From assembly GCF_963966145.1 (NCBI RefSeq), contig NC_091049.1, forward strand, positions 10,106,001-10,170,000: 64,000 nt of DNA, given 5' to 3'. Shown piece after piece: positions 10,799-21,040 of this stretch. The notes beneath the pieces are model-generated. The model was not told the DNA's origin. It saw only the letters and a program-made list of their open reading frames with translations, and did not search any database. How positions within the stretch are numbered: position 1 is the first letter of the stretch; every line of letters begins with the position of its first letter. The stretch comes from Tenebrio molitor. Its lineage: Eukaryota; Arthropoda; Insecta; Coleoptera; Tenebrionidae. Position numbers and translations under genes: made by a program.

Positions 10799-11215
10799 AT
10801 GGAAGGAGATGGTGATGAAGATTTACCAAATACTCCACCAGAAGTAAAAGAAGCAGCGAACTTGGTAACTTTGGAATTGTTACCTCTCAAATCGCGAGCA
10901 CGCTATAAAAGGGAATATGATATGTTCATGAGATGGAGACAAGAAAAAAAAAATTAAAAGCTTTTCAGAGTTGGTAGTTTGGGGTACATGTCGGAACAAG
11001 CCAAAGTGCAAAAATCATCGACTTCATGGTCACGATATTCGATGCTGAAAGCAAGCTTGGTTGTGAACAATAATGTTGACATTAGTAAATATTGTAAGTT
11101 GGTTGCATTTCTAAAAAGACAATCCGTTGGTTATAAGGCCAAAAAATCAAAAATATTTTCAAGAGAGCAAATATTCAAGTTCTTGTCAACGGCCCATGAT
11201 GGTAACGTGGTGAGC
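10799..11215 (+). pseudogene. Tyrosine-recombinase-like (Crypton-like) fragment
   Basis: An ATG at 10799 opens 52 codons containing LPLKSRARYKREYDMFMRW, ended by TAA after a run of ten A. Homology resumes in other frames: SFSELVVW near 10960, then from about 10985 SWSRYSMLKASL...DISKYCKLVAFLKRQSVGY...SKIFSREQIFKFLSTA. This pattern (KSRxRYxxxYxxFxxW, SxxWSRYSMLKA, SKxxSREQ) is that of the helical core-binding domain of a large insect family of DNA breaking-rejoining enzymes, the CryptonI-like tyrosine recombinases. No catalytic R-H-R-Y region is left. At about 11208 it abuts a copia fragment of opposite orientation. Confidence 0.7.
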
Positions 11216-11580
11216 ACCCAAGTGGAGTTTTCTGTCAACGCCTTCATTTCGTCATTCTTGGCTCGTATCCAGTCGTCTTTGTCCACTCCGCTGAGTGCTT
11301 CCATTCGGTTTTTCGGCTCTTCGTGATCCCTTACGATGTTTGCTTAAGGTTTGAATCTGTCAGGAGGTTGTCCTTTCGTTTGTCTTTCTGAAACTCTGAT
11401 TTCTTGATTATTAAGATCATCGAGATTACCTTGAAAGACGTATTCCTCGTCCCCAGCCGGCAGTGATTGCTCCAGCACCGAATCCTGAGCTAGACTTTGT
11501 GTTTCTTCGAATTCGTTTAACGCCTCTGATGATTCGTTTAACCCTTGATCCTGTTCGTTTTCGAGTTCGTATATAAGTTC
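11208..11580 (-). pseudogene. Ty1/copia Pol fragment (start of reverse transcriptase)
   Basis: On the minus strand, acidic linker text is followed by RVSERQTKGQPPDRFKP, a stop, then EEPKNRMEALSGVDKDDWI and AKNDEMKALTENSTWVL. The pattern A...DxxxWxxAxxxEMxxLxxNxTWxL is the conserved entry to copia RT, preceded by the usual RRSxRxxxxPxRF linker. Truncated at the junction with the recombinase remnant. Confidence 0.75.
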
Positions 11581-11748
11581 GAATATAGTTAGGTACTATA
11601 GTTTCGTTCTCATTGTAAACAATGGGGAGGGTGAAAAAATTTGAAATATCCCAAGGGAGTTATGAGTTGTTTTTCATAATGTGTAGGTATCTATTATACG
11701 AAAAGAAACAATATCGTGTTACTAAATAGTATATTTAGAAGTATAAAG

Positions 11749-11850
11749 AACGGTAAACACAATGTACCGATCGAAGACAATTGTTTGGAGGAGGAGCGCA
11801 GCGACGACTCCAAATATTGTCTGTGATCGGTACATTGTCATTAACGTTCG
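11749..11850 (+). repeat. Long imperfect palindrome H2 with CGAG-tip motif
   Basis: Arms CAATGTACCGATCGAAGACA and TGTCTGTGATCGGTACATTG plus flanking AACG/CGTT, with tip GAGCGCAGCGACGACT at about 11794-11810. A recombinase-like start codon follows at 12055, about 205 bp downstream, same strand. Confidence 0.75.
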
Positions 11851-12054
11851 TGATCCTAATGAGATTTTTTGCGCGATTGAATATTTATTACAAAACATTC
11901 CTAACTAGAATGCAATGCGATACGACTCCCTTCACATCGTGTTGCCATAATGTCGATTTTTGTATCGCGTTTCTAAGGCAATCTGCAAACAATTACCGCC
12001 ATTGCAGTTTTTGTGTGCAAATATCGCCAGTCGTGTTGAAAAAGAAGCAGTAAA

Positions 12055-12240
12055 ATGAGTGATTCCGAAAACTGTAGAAGAAACTTGGAATGTGGGGTAC
12101 GTTCAGCCCTGATTTCTGAGAAATCCAGAGAACGCTAGGACAAGGAGTCACTCGTTTCCTCGAAGTTCAGCTACGAGTACATTGAAGATTGTGTCGAAAA
12201 CAAGTTTGAATTTACAAGAAAAATTCCTCATGGCGTCACA
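12055..12240 (+). pseudogene. Possible recombinase-like N-terminal remnant downstream of H2
   Basis: ATG at 12055, 27 codons ending ...VRSALISEKSRER then TAG where the family has Tyr, followed by DKE and further open sequence to about 12240. The VRSxLxxxKSRxR(Y) pattern matches the starts at 10799, 49828 and near 39690. The downstream part does not match the family, so confidence is limited. Confidence 0.4.
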
Positions 12241-12317
12241 ACTAAAGAATTTTTGAAATCGACGACCTCAATGTGTAATCAAAAAGACAAGGAAAACACG
12301 GGGTATGAAAATTTTGA

Positions 12318-12360
12318 CAGACGTGGTAAACAAGCAAATAGAGTACAATCGCGCAAAAAA
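12318..12360 (+). repeat. Conserved 40-bp motif, copy 1 of 3
   Basis: Around GTAAACAAGCAAATAGAGTA followed by CAATCGCGCAAAAA. Near-identical copies at 13465-13505 and 60697-60742, each preceded by an ACAGACGTGG- or ACAAGCGTGA-like stretch. Probably one end of a transposon family. Confidence 0.6.
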
Positions 12361-12374
12361 ATAAATATTCAATC

Positions 12375-12485
12375 GAGACAATGATTTTCTGGTCCTTTTG
12401 TGCCTTTATTTGCTTCAAAAATATTGAAAAAAATAATGCTGTTACAAATGACAAGTGGTTTTTTGCAACTTGAGTCAATTATACA
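12375..12485 (+). repeat. Dispersed repeat shared with 47415-47515
   Basis: About 110 bp (TTTCTGGTCC...TGTGCCTTTATTTG...TTTTTTGCAACTTGAGTCAA) nearly identical to the second site. There an inverted partner (47305-47350) suggests a MITE. Confidence 0.65.
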
Positions 12486-12962
12486 GGGTGGCTCAGACTT
12501 TCGTGCTGATATCTCGGTTAATTGCCAACGGATTTTTATGAAATTTAAAATACAGATATTTTGGACGGTGAAGGTTCAATTACCAATTAGATAATAATAA
12601 TAAAATTACCTGAAGTTAAAAAATGTAATTTTAACACGTGTTTCCGTTGTTGAAAATTAAGCGCAATTATTATTAGATTTTTAAACATTAAAAAATAGGG
12701 GTCTACACAAATAATTAACTAAATCACTCGTCTGATTCAACGAAAAGATGAGATTTTGTTATTAACAATTTAATCTAAATTTTGAAGGTATTTGAGCAGT
12801 TACCTTTTGAAACAATTGATGAAAAGTTGCCAAGCAACATTTTGTACACCCCTTAAAATCTGTCAAAAGCTTTATTAGAAAAGTCAAATTGTGTAAATTT
12901 ATTGAAAATACCTACTCTAAAAATAGACTACAATGGCAGAAATTTCAATATTGTAGAAAAAG

Positions 12963-13167
12963 GAAACAATCTTTGACTATGGAGAGTGTCGTAAGAACTT
13001 CAATGACACAGTTCGTTTTCTCGTGGAACACTATCCAAATGTAGGCTTTACAAAATTTAAGGTTAATAGAGTCGTCAATTTATTTGAAGACACAGGATGC
13101 GTACGTGAACTAAATTATCTCGCTAAAATATCCCGGTCGTGTTTTAGTCCTTTATGGAAGAATTAAA
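12963..13167 (+). pseudogene. Transposase helix-turn-helix fragment
   Basis: About 67 codons open without a start: ETIFDYGECRKNFNDTVRFL then EHYPNVGFTKFKVNRVV and NLFEDTGCV. The spacing of YGE/CxxN...A/TVRxxxEHYP...V...FxxTGxV is that of the DNA-binding helices of mariner-like transposase relatives common in insects. No catalytic part follows. Confidence 0.5.
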
Positions 13168-13464
13168 GCATCCAGTATAATAAATTACGTCCAAATGTTG
13201 TCTTTAACATTGTAAGTGTTTGTAAGGTTAGAAAGATAAACGTCAAATATGTCACCTGCGTTTGCGCGAAGAAAATTCGGCGATAGTGCGCGTTTGTTTC
13301 ATACGCGTCTACGTTTTTGCATCTGTAGCCACGTTTAACAGTTTTTTTTTCCTTTTTCTTGCAAACCAGACGTCTTTCAAGGCCGAGTTTCTCCTTACAC
13401 CATTTTTTATTGACGATCAATTTTTTGATCTACCTAGGTACTATCGCGGCCAAAATACTGGAAA

Positions 13465-13505
13465 CAGACGTGGTAAACAAGCAAATAGAGTACAATCGCT
13501 CAAAA
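13465..13505 (+). repeat. Conserved 40-bp motif, copy 2 of 3
   Basis: Same motif as 12318-12360, preceded by CGCGGCCAAAATACTGGAAA, itself similar to the ends of the TACTATGGCGG MITE family. Confidence 0.6.
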
Positions 13506-13714
13506 AGCGGCGCCATAATAGTCCTTTTTTTTTCTATAGCCTTTCCCCTTTCACCACTACTGGCCTATCAGGTACCTTGCGGTCGACTTGTTTTTTCCTT
13601 ATATGCGGCGGGGCTCCGAGGTACTTTCCCCGGTCACCCACGCCCACCCTCTCTTCTCCTTTTCTGGACAACACAACACGAATACAACACAACATCCATG
13701 GGAGGCCCATCCGG

Positions 13715-13792
13715 CCTGGGATTTGAACCCTGCTGACCTCGCGGTGGTGTCGGAAGAGTGTCGCTCTTCCTTCCACCATCCTACCGTCAGCC
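13715..13792 (-). repeat. tRNA-like unit 1 (SINE-like)
   Basis: On the minus strand it has a perfect internal B-box GGGTTCAAATCCC (13718-13730), an upstream arm with stem GGAAGAG/CTCTTCC (13752-13770) in anticodon-arm position, and a weak A-box (TAGGATGGTGG). It lacks an acceptor stem, so it is not a functional tRNA. Confidence 0.5.
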
Positions 13793-13863
13793 CCTGAAAG
13801 ACATACACACACATCCATGGCCCGGCGGAGGTTCCTTCCTCGGAAAAAATCCTCCTCCTTCGG

Positions 13864-13940
13864 TGAGATTCGAAGCCACTAGCGCCGGGACCGCGACCTC
13901 GGAGCACTGTCTCCGACAGCCATGCGGCCACCGAGCTACC
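13864..13940 (-). repeat. tRNA-like unit 2 (SINE-like)
   Basis: On the minus strand: A-box TAGCTCGGTGG (13928-13938), arm TCGGAG/CTCCGA (13899-13916) and B-box-like GGCTTCGAATCTC (13865-13877). Same orientation as unit 1, 150 bp away. The pair suggests a tRNA-derived dimeric SINE or a Pol III promoter in a retroelement UTR. Confidence 0.5.
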
Positions 13941-14212
13941 GCCATAATAGTTGTTTTGACAAGTCAGAGTGCACGAGTAGTACTGCGGAAGTGCCTTCAT
14001 TCGATGCGCTGTGCATTCGAAAATCGGAATTCCTTGCGAAGGGGAATAAGTGCCGATTGTCTCGCGCCACGCAGAACCGAAAATTACCGGGAGTTGCGAA
14101 AAAACTGCACGAGGTGGAAACGACATCTTGAGTTGGCCACCGCCAGGCGACCTGGCGTGCCGTGATAGTACCGAAAAGTTTCGATAACGGTTACCGTCTC
14201 CGAAGGGACCAT

Positions 14213-14337
14213 TGTATCATCATCCTCGATCGGAGGTTATCGTCAGGTTGCCCTTTTTACCGTTACCCGGTACCGCCTCCGAAAGGGAATACCGCATCGT
14301 CATCCTCGATCGGAGGTTATCGTCAGGTCGCCCCTTT
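14213..14337 (+). repeat. Direct repeat, about 40-bp unit, two copies
   Basis: ATCATCCTCGATCGGAGG followed by TTATCGTCAGGTTGCCC at 14213-14253, again at 14296-14336 with few changes. Spacing about 82 bp. Confidence 0.75.
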
Positions 14338-14439
14338 CAAGCAGAGAGGTAATTATCGAATCGTTCTCATTTTCGTTAATAACGCCGTTCGTTAGGGGTC
14401 GTTCATCCCCGTCTTTTTTTGAGTTACCGAAGTTGTTAG

Positions 14440-14700
14440 AGCTAACGAAGTTTTTTGAAGTTTCCTAAACTTTTCGAATTTTCCGAGGCTGCTGAAGATT
14501 TTCGAAGTTGTGGAAGTTTTCGGATTTGCCGAGTTGCCGGAGTTTTCGAAGTTTTTCGGATTTGCCGAGTTGCCGAAGTTTTCGAAGATTTCCGAGGTTG
14601 GCGAACTTTTTCGAAGTTGTCGAAGTTTTCGGATTTGCGTGTTGTCGGAGTTTTCGAAGCTTTTCGGAGTTGTCGAAGTGTTTTTTGGATTTGCCTAGTT
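14440..14700 (+). repeat. Degenerate minisatellite (GAAGTTTTCGGATTTGCCGA)
   Basis: Repeating blocks of GAAGTTTTCGGATTTGCCG, GAGTTGCCGGAGTTTTC and variants, with a basic unit of about 9-12 bp built into longer units. It is open in several frames on both strands purely because of repeat periodicity. Confidence 0.8.
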
Positions 14701-15889
14701 GTCAACTCGCCAAGAGTCCACAACCAACAGGGGAAAGATAAGTGAAAATCTTTATCGCCTGGCGCAGTAACGTCGCGAGGAACCCGCTAAGGTTTAGTTT
14801 TCTCAGAATTATGAAATTTTCAATTCTCAAAATTATTAAATAACATCAGTTCACAACGCAATTTCCATGTTCAATATCGTCGATTGTTTCGCAAATTTAC
14901 TGATCAAGTGATCACTCAAAAAATTATAATAGTAAATATTAGTTATTGCCCGTCTTGGGATTTGTAAAAGAAAAGCTTTTCTTATAATTTCCTAACAATT
15001 TTCCCATAATTTTCTAATGAACTTGTGACCAAAAAGTGGCCAGTGACTGCTCCGGGCTCTCAGGGGGTTTTCGGGGCATAGGGTGTGGGTTCACAAAATG
15101 AAAAATGGGCGCCAGGCAGCTATATTTTTGAGCTGGTTGTTAGGCTTGTCCAGCTGCCGGGACAAGTGCTCAGTATTCTCTTATACTTCGGGGACAAGAC
15201 AAATGAAAAACCTAATTCCTTGGGAATTAAATAATTGGTTTATTCAACTTTAGGGCCAACAGTCCAGGAAATCAGAAGTGCTTACTAAAGTGTGCACTGG
15301 TCCGTGGAATTGGCAAACGCTATTCTACGTAATTCTGTTCAAATGGAAATTTCGAACCAGTTCACACTAATGATCTTATTAAATACACTTATTCTGGTCT
15401 TATCAAGAAAGCTTTCCCTTACAGGTGACCTTGTAACTTATTTGATAATTTTGTTGTGAATAAACTTAAAATTAATACAACAACTCCGATGTAAAGAAGA
15501 AAGAATTTGTTACATATGTGAAACGAAAAAGAAACGCAGTCTTCTGCTTTTATAAATTTACAACGTTAAACTAACCTCGATTCTATGATTGAAAAATGTC
15601 TGGCAGTGACCCTGACATTATAGTTTTACAAAAAAAGCCATAAAAACATGCGGTCGGAAGAGTTCCGAAAATTTGACTTGACTATGTGAAATTTGCAAAC
15701 TTTCTGAAAGTAGAAGAACTACTAAAAGTGAATGAAATGCAAAATTGAAAACTTGAAACTTGTGAATTCTTTTGAAAAATCAGAAATATTTGAAGTATGA
15801 AATTTTACAAGTATGAGACGGTTCTAAATGTTGAGAAGTGGGAAATTTGAGGCGCAAATTCTTATGATTCCGCAATAAAATTGTGGCGA

Positions 15890-16210
15890 CTTATCTTATG
15901 CCTTTCTTGGCGTCACGGCGTGACCTTGACGATATTCATTATTTGAACGGTAAATGGTCCTTACGAACGATGACTTGTCTGGCGACGACTCAAAATGCGA
16001 TGTGGCTAGCGGCCACTCTCAAAACGATGATTCTGGCGAAGAATCACCCTCAAAACGATACCCGAACGACGGTAAGTGGTCCGGCTGACCCTAAAGAACA
16101 ATGGTTGGTCTGGCGTTGACCACCCCAAAGAACGACGACTGGCCCTCAAGAACAACGGCCCAAACGAACAATATCCTGGTGAACAATCACCCTAAAAAGC
16201 GACCCCTAAC
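15890..16210 (+). repeat. Degenerate tandem region (CTGGCGA...CCCTCAAAACGA)
   Basis: Irregular units of about 40 bp alternating CTGGCGAxGA and CACCCT(C/A)AA(A/G)A with strong drift. No protein domain in any frame. Confidence 0.5.
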
Positions 16211-17110
16211 GAATTGACGTTAGTGTTGCGAAACTCAATCGATTCGGTAATTACCTTTCCGCTGAAAGGGGTTGCTCCCGATAAATCGAAGGAGGACTTT
16301 TCGGTTCTCCTTCGCGGTACGGTACGGTAATCTGGCTCGAACGACCCCTAATAGACGAAAATTAGTGAAGTGAATTCGCTAATGACGGATAATTACCTCT
16401 ATACGACGAGGGGTTTCTCGACCACGGCAAAACGGTAACGGTAGCGGTACGGTAAATCTTCGGGCTCTTCGACGGCCCCGAAGGCTGGCAGCGCCGGACG
16501 ATAAGCGCCATGGCGTTCGGCAATCCACCCACAGGGATGATTGCGGATCCCGAACGCCACGCACGTGATTCGCAGCTCGCGACTTGAGGCACCGCGGCCC
16601 GTTCGGCGGTCGCCGACCGAGTCCTCTAATTTCCGCTCGCGATGGGTTTTTTTTGGTTACCCCCGAATCTAGTATAGCAACACGAGAGATCTGGACCTTA
16701 TTCCGTTGGGCGATAAGGCGTCCCGGTAATTGTACTGACCGCGCATCCTGATGACAACTTCCGGCGGTACTACACTTGCGCGCTTAATGACAGATGGTCG
16801 ATCATGGCGCCGGTTTGTTTACGTTGGACTTCACCGATCCGAAAATTCAGATGTTGAAGCGGTAATGTGTCGGTGAGTCCGCGCGTAATTCACGAAAGAT
16901 GTTGACGGCTATTTCCCGCAGGATCTCAAAGGGTTGAACACACAAGGATGAAGGAAGAAGGTTGGGGAGAAGAAGAGAAGAAGATAACTTTCCGGCAAGT
17001 CACGCAGCTAGACATCCTAGAGGCGTGGAGGCCACCTCAGCCTAAAATTTAGGGGCTAACATGTGTTATTCCAGCCGCCCCAAAACTGGCTGGCTGACTC
17101 TACAAAGTGA

Positions 17111-17755
17111 AACTCTCAATAAATGAAACCGCAAAAAAAAAACCAAACGAAAACCGAAAGTGAAACTGAAAGTGAATTGATTGACGACACAAACAAAACT
17201 GAATGATCTCGAAATGAGCGTCCCGAAAAAGGTTACGGCAGGGTGGGCGCGTCGCGACGTCATGTGCCGTGCGTTATCTTGCTTGTTCCCGATCTTCGAA
17301 CAGCGATCTATTAGTCCCGCGAGCATAAGTAGGACCTCTTGGCCTCCTACCCCGGCCAAAACAAATAGTGGCAAATTGACATGCTACAAACTTTTGGTAA
17401 ATACTTATTATTATTAGTTTACAATACTCTCTACACAAAATTTATTTGAAGAATTATACTTGAATTTGATTTCCAACTTTTCTCATTAAAGAGTGCGACA
17501 TTAATTTCCATTCAAATCTGTTTCTTTTTTAAATTTTGTCGAGAACTCTAAGCCCTTGTTCCGGCAACTGAGCAAGGCCACCAGTGACTCCACTATTTCG
17601 TTGCCTGGCGTCCATTTTGAACACACCCCACGAGCCCCAAACAAAAAAACTGAGCCCGGACATGTGACTGGCCCATTGAGGGTCACAATTGTTTAGTTTT
17701 TGCAAGGATTGATAGGAACGGTCATTTCATTGTTTTATAAATGTTTTATAAATAC
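17111..17755. other. Intergenic, no recognised feature
   Basis: Starts with an AATAAA-containing A-rich stretch (17118-17150) that could be the 3' tail of an inserted element. No ORF with a domain. Confidence 0.4.
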
Positions 17756-17932
17756 AGAGTGGTCCACGAGTGATAAGGAGCCCGACGGAATTAAAAATGC
17801 AACCCACAATACATTTTCGAAAACAGCTGGATATTTTAATTGCAGTACCTAGCCAGGTTTTTTCGGAAATGTAGTGTGGGTTGCATTTTCAATTTCGTCG
17901 GGCTCTTCATTAGGTACTCGTGGACCAGCTTG
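17756..17932. mobile_element. Foldback MITE
   Basis: Inverted arms AGTGGTCCACGAGTGATAAG / CATTAGGTACTCGTGGACCA, then GAGCCCGACGGAATT and its inverse. No coding capacity. Confidence 0.8.
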
Positions 17933-17989
17933 TATAAGAAAAAGTGTACCCCCTCCCCTAACCTTCAACTGCCGTTAAATGTCCCGGTT

Positions 17990-18188
17990 TGAAAATTTTG
18001 AATTCTGGTCACCCTAGGGAAGGGGATAAACTAATTCGTGACTTTACCGAAATAAAATCTAGAAAGAAAGAAAGAATCCAAACCTGGTTTTTTAGTATTG
18101 TTTTCAAAAATTTTTAATATATCTTATGCTTACCTATTAGTTGATAAATAGTTATGACAAGAACGTTTTTTTTGAAAAACAAAATGAA
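17990..18188 (+). repeat. Dispersed repeat shared with 45955-46137
   Basis: About 190 bp (GGGGATAAACTAATTCGTG ... TTGAAAAACAAAATGAAAAC) nearly identical at both sites. Here it abuts the Harbinger-derived block exactly where that block's left end is missing. Confidence 0.7.
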
Positions 18189-18189
18189 A

Positions 18190-18712
18190 ACGGATTTCCT
18201 CTACCGAACCCTCGCCCACACACGGAGAGGAAATCCTCAAGGAAAGGGCTTTGGGGATTTTCTCCAGGTTCAACTCCAAGTTAACACCCTAGTTTAGTGT
18301 TCACTGATGGTGGTTGTTGGTTATTCTTATGGTTTTACAAATTGTTTTCATCATAGCATCAATAGATGATGATATTTTAGCGACTGTCGGTTGTATGATT
18401 CCGTGGGACTGCTTTCGCAAGAGAGTCTAATTACTGAACTGGAGGTTTTCCTGAAAAATTTTCACAATTACTTGAGGATGGATCACGATACATATTTTTT
18501 CTTTCATTGGTCACCCCTTTTATCGCTAAAGAAGATAACACATCCACGCACCAACAGACTGGGAATATTCGGCCTCAAGCCGGAAAAATAATTGATTTTT
18601 GTTCGGGATTTTTGTGTCTCCTCTACCCACCTCGGCCTCATGGACGTCGCCACCCACGTTGTTCAGGCCGAACCTTGAGGAATCCCGCTCGTGTATGGCT
18701 ACCTTAAGCGTT
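18190..18712 (+). pseudogene. PIF/Harbinger transposase remnant (copy A, left-truncated)
   Basis: Open segment 18391-18591 encodes TELEVFLKNFHNYLRMDHDT followed by YFFF, the conserved entry of HARBI1-like DDE transposases (FxNYLRMxxxxYxxLLxLVxP). The right terminus CCGCTCGTGTATGGCTACC is present at 18683-18702; the left one is gone. The catalytic region is absent. Copy B is at 52824-53388. Confidence 0.6.
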
Positions 18713-19190
18713 AACTAATCCGAAAATTTCAAATTTGTAACGTTAAAGATACTAGAATTATTTTCGTCCGGATTTGTACTGACACCAAGTGTTGTCAATA
18801 TTAATAATTATCTACTCTCCTTTTTTTAATTATTAATCAGAAATGGATTTTTAATGTGCAGTGGCATGTGCACATCTAAAGTCGAAAAAAAATCGTTGAT
18901 AACTACCAAAGCAAGTATATATATTATTATCAACGAGTCTTGTTTATTTTACATTAAATACTGGTAAAAGTTATTTAGTTAACACTGTTAACAGTGCTCC
19001 TTGTTAAGTGAAGGTAAGAAAATAGTACATTACAAGTATTATTCACATATAGTATTTTTTCAAGTGTACCTAACATTCTAACATTTTCATTATTGGTGTA
19101 AATTGTTGCTTAAAAAATATGATTTTTGTTTGAAACAAACAAAAGTTAATGTGTTGAATTTGAATTGTGAACATTCAAACTCGTTCACAT
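18190..19190 (+). repeat. Duplicated block (copy A of 52860-54055)
   Basis: About 1 kb including the Harbinger remnant and ordinary flanking sequence aligns in the same order with 52860-54055. Since both copies lie upstream of a P450 copy in the same orientation, this looks like part of the P450 segmental duplication. Both copies keep the perfect palindrome CACTGTTAACAGTG. Confidence 0.75.
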
Positions 19191-19456
19191 CGATATGGCC
19201 TAGTAGACAGAAAATAGTGATGGAAAAAGTTTCGAACAAAAAGCTTTTTTTCGTATTTTTTTTTTTAATTAAGGAGTAGGTACAAGTGAAGATCGGTGAT
19301 ATTCCCATTCTGATGCCCCCCCCCCCCTGCGGGAATGGAAACGTCAAAAGAAGTATGTATGTTAATCAGAAACACTGATTTGTGTTCTTCCTACCTGAAA
19401 ACGACCTGGATCTGAAAAAATTTCGTTATAATTATACAGTTTACTTGAGAGTAATA

Positions 19457-19602
19457 ACGGGTGTTTTTTAAAATTTGGCGTCAAAGATAACGGATCACGC
19501 ATCAGCTGTTTAAATCTTAGGCTTTTACACGAGTGGTGCGTTCTCAAATTCTCAATCGACTCTCCAACGCCAACTTCGACGCCAAATTTAAAAAAACACC
19601 CT
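19457..19602. mobile_element. Foldback MITE, GGCGTTG family
   Basis: Ends ACGGGTGTTTTTTAAAATTT / AAATTTAAAAAAACACCC, inner arm TTTGGCGTC / GACGCCAAA. Full relative at 40811-40984. Confidence 0.8.
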
Positions 19603-20189
19603 TTACGTTTCACATAGGTACATTGTTCTGCCGTGCTATATTATTGATACTCGAAGAAGCAATCCAAATGTCATTAAATTGAAGCTGTGTGTTGTGAAGT
19701 TGACGGAAGATTTTCAGTTTCTGATACGTATATGGCTTTGCTTATGGAATCAAATTGTTGATAAGTAATGTCGCGTTAAATAAATTATTTCAAATATTAC
19801 GTAAGTTGTAAGCGCTCAAACTCTTTTTTTAAGTATTATCGTAACTTTGATAAAATACAGTATGTTATTGAAATGCGTTAAGAAAATTTAAACGGTGATA
19901 GAACTCATCAAAACAAATTACTTTTCTATTTACCATTTTTTTGAAAAATCTTTCTAAACCCAGATAAAATTATAATTAGTGTTTGATCATAAATTCTAGT
20001 ATAACCCGCCAATGTCTCCGTGCGTACATTAAAAGCGAAAGAAGATAAAAACTTAGATAGTCAAGCAAAAACCAATTCTTTATTCGTAGTAAGTGAGAGT
20101 GACATTGAAGTTACGCACCACACTTGATCAAGGGCACTAACGTTTACATTAAGACCAATCCCTACTGTGGCATTGGTGCAGTAAAACAT
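19603..20189. other. Intergenic, no recognised feature
   Basis: AT-rich. No ORF above 60 codons with a domain and no inverted-repeat termini found. Confidence 0.4.
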
Positions 20190-20505
20190 GCGTTCGAAGT
20201 CCCATTAAAATAGCCATTTGTATTAATTATTGCAATCAAAATATGATATATTCAGAAAGATAAAACTTAAATCTTTGTCTCTCTAGTGTTGTTTAAAAAA
20301 AAAAAAAACTTTGAAAGTTGTTTTACGTCTTGAACTTGTACATTTTTCTGTATATTTGACCTAAAATTTGTGATGGACATAAACCAAAAATGCAAATTTC
20401 AACACTAGAGAGACATAGTTTAATCTTTTATCTTGCAACAAAAAAAAATGTACACAAAAAAAATTTAAATTGCACCAAATTTTAATAGGACTTCGAGACC
20501 ATTGT
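20190..20505. mobile_element. Foldback MITE
   Basis: Inverted arms TCGAAGTCCCATTAAAAT / ATTTTAATAGGACTTCGA and CTCTCTAGTGTTG / CAACACTAGAGAG. Confidence 0.75.
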
Positions 20506-20639
20506 AAACAGTAAAATTGTCTCTACTACGTGCTGCCGCCTGGCGTTTAGTTTAACAATTTCAAATGCTCGCCTGTTATGTACACTCAAACTAAAAGTTT
20601 GACTCTGGGGGTAGTTGTGCCTTGAGCATTACTAGACCA

Positions 20640-21040
20640 AGAAACAAAGATGATCTTACTCATTGTAGGTACATTGATCATAATAGCGTTATGTGATATT
20701 TTTAAGAAAATCGCTCGGACAGATCGATTTTATTTCGAAAAATGCCATCCTGTGATGTGCAATTTGTTTAAATGACGTCATTGATTTTTGCGCAATGACG
20801 TCAAGACGTCATTACCGATTTTTTTAAATGACAACCCCCACTTTTATTCTCTTTCTGTTAGACCTTCTTACTGCGTAAACGATCAATGAAAAAACTGGTA
20901 CCTTACGTAACAATTTTTTTGAGACAACAAGAACAAATAAACATTAACAATAAAATTCAATGCAAATGTTGAAATTACCCCCCGCCAACCATTTGGCACT
21001 CACCGACACGAATGCAGACTGTCAGGGCTGATTTGTTCCA
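20640..21040. mobile_element. Truncated relative of the CAGTGCGTTCGTAAAG element family
   Basis: Shares AGACCTTCTTA...GCGTAAACGA, GTACCTTAC(G/A)TAACAATTTTT and CCGCCAACCATTTGGCACTC with the elements at 29075-29912 and 61411-62286. Both termini are missing. It holds several TGACGTCA-like motifs. Confidence 0.6.

Larger units (their letters stand above)
13440..17110. other. GC-rich repeat island
   Basis: Base composition shifts abruptly from AT-rich to GC-rich and back. It holds tRNA-like units (13715-13940), a 40-bp direct repeat (14213-14337), a minisatellite (14440-14700) and a degenerate tandem region (15890-16210). The ORFs here are stop-poor artefacts of composition; none shows a protein domain. 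Likely non-coding ends (LTR or UTR) of retroelements, not proven. 14700-15880 inside it is ordinary AT-rich DNA with nothing recognisable. Confidence 0.5.

Noticed and set aside
13262..14165. Several overlapping ORFs up to 175 codons on both strands
   Set aside because: Caused by GC-rich composition of the tRNA-like repeat island; no frame shows a protein pattern.
14442..14745. ORFs rich in repeated FRxxRKSSKTPATRQ or VFEVFRICRVAE
   Set aside because: Periodic translation of the minisatellite, open in many frames.
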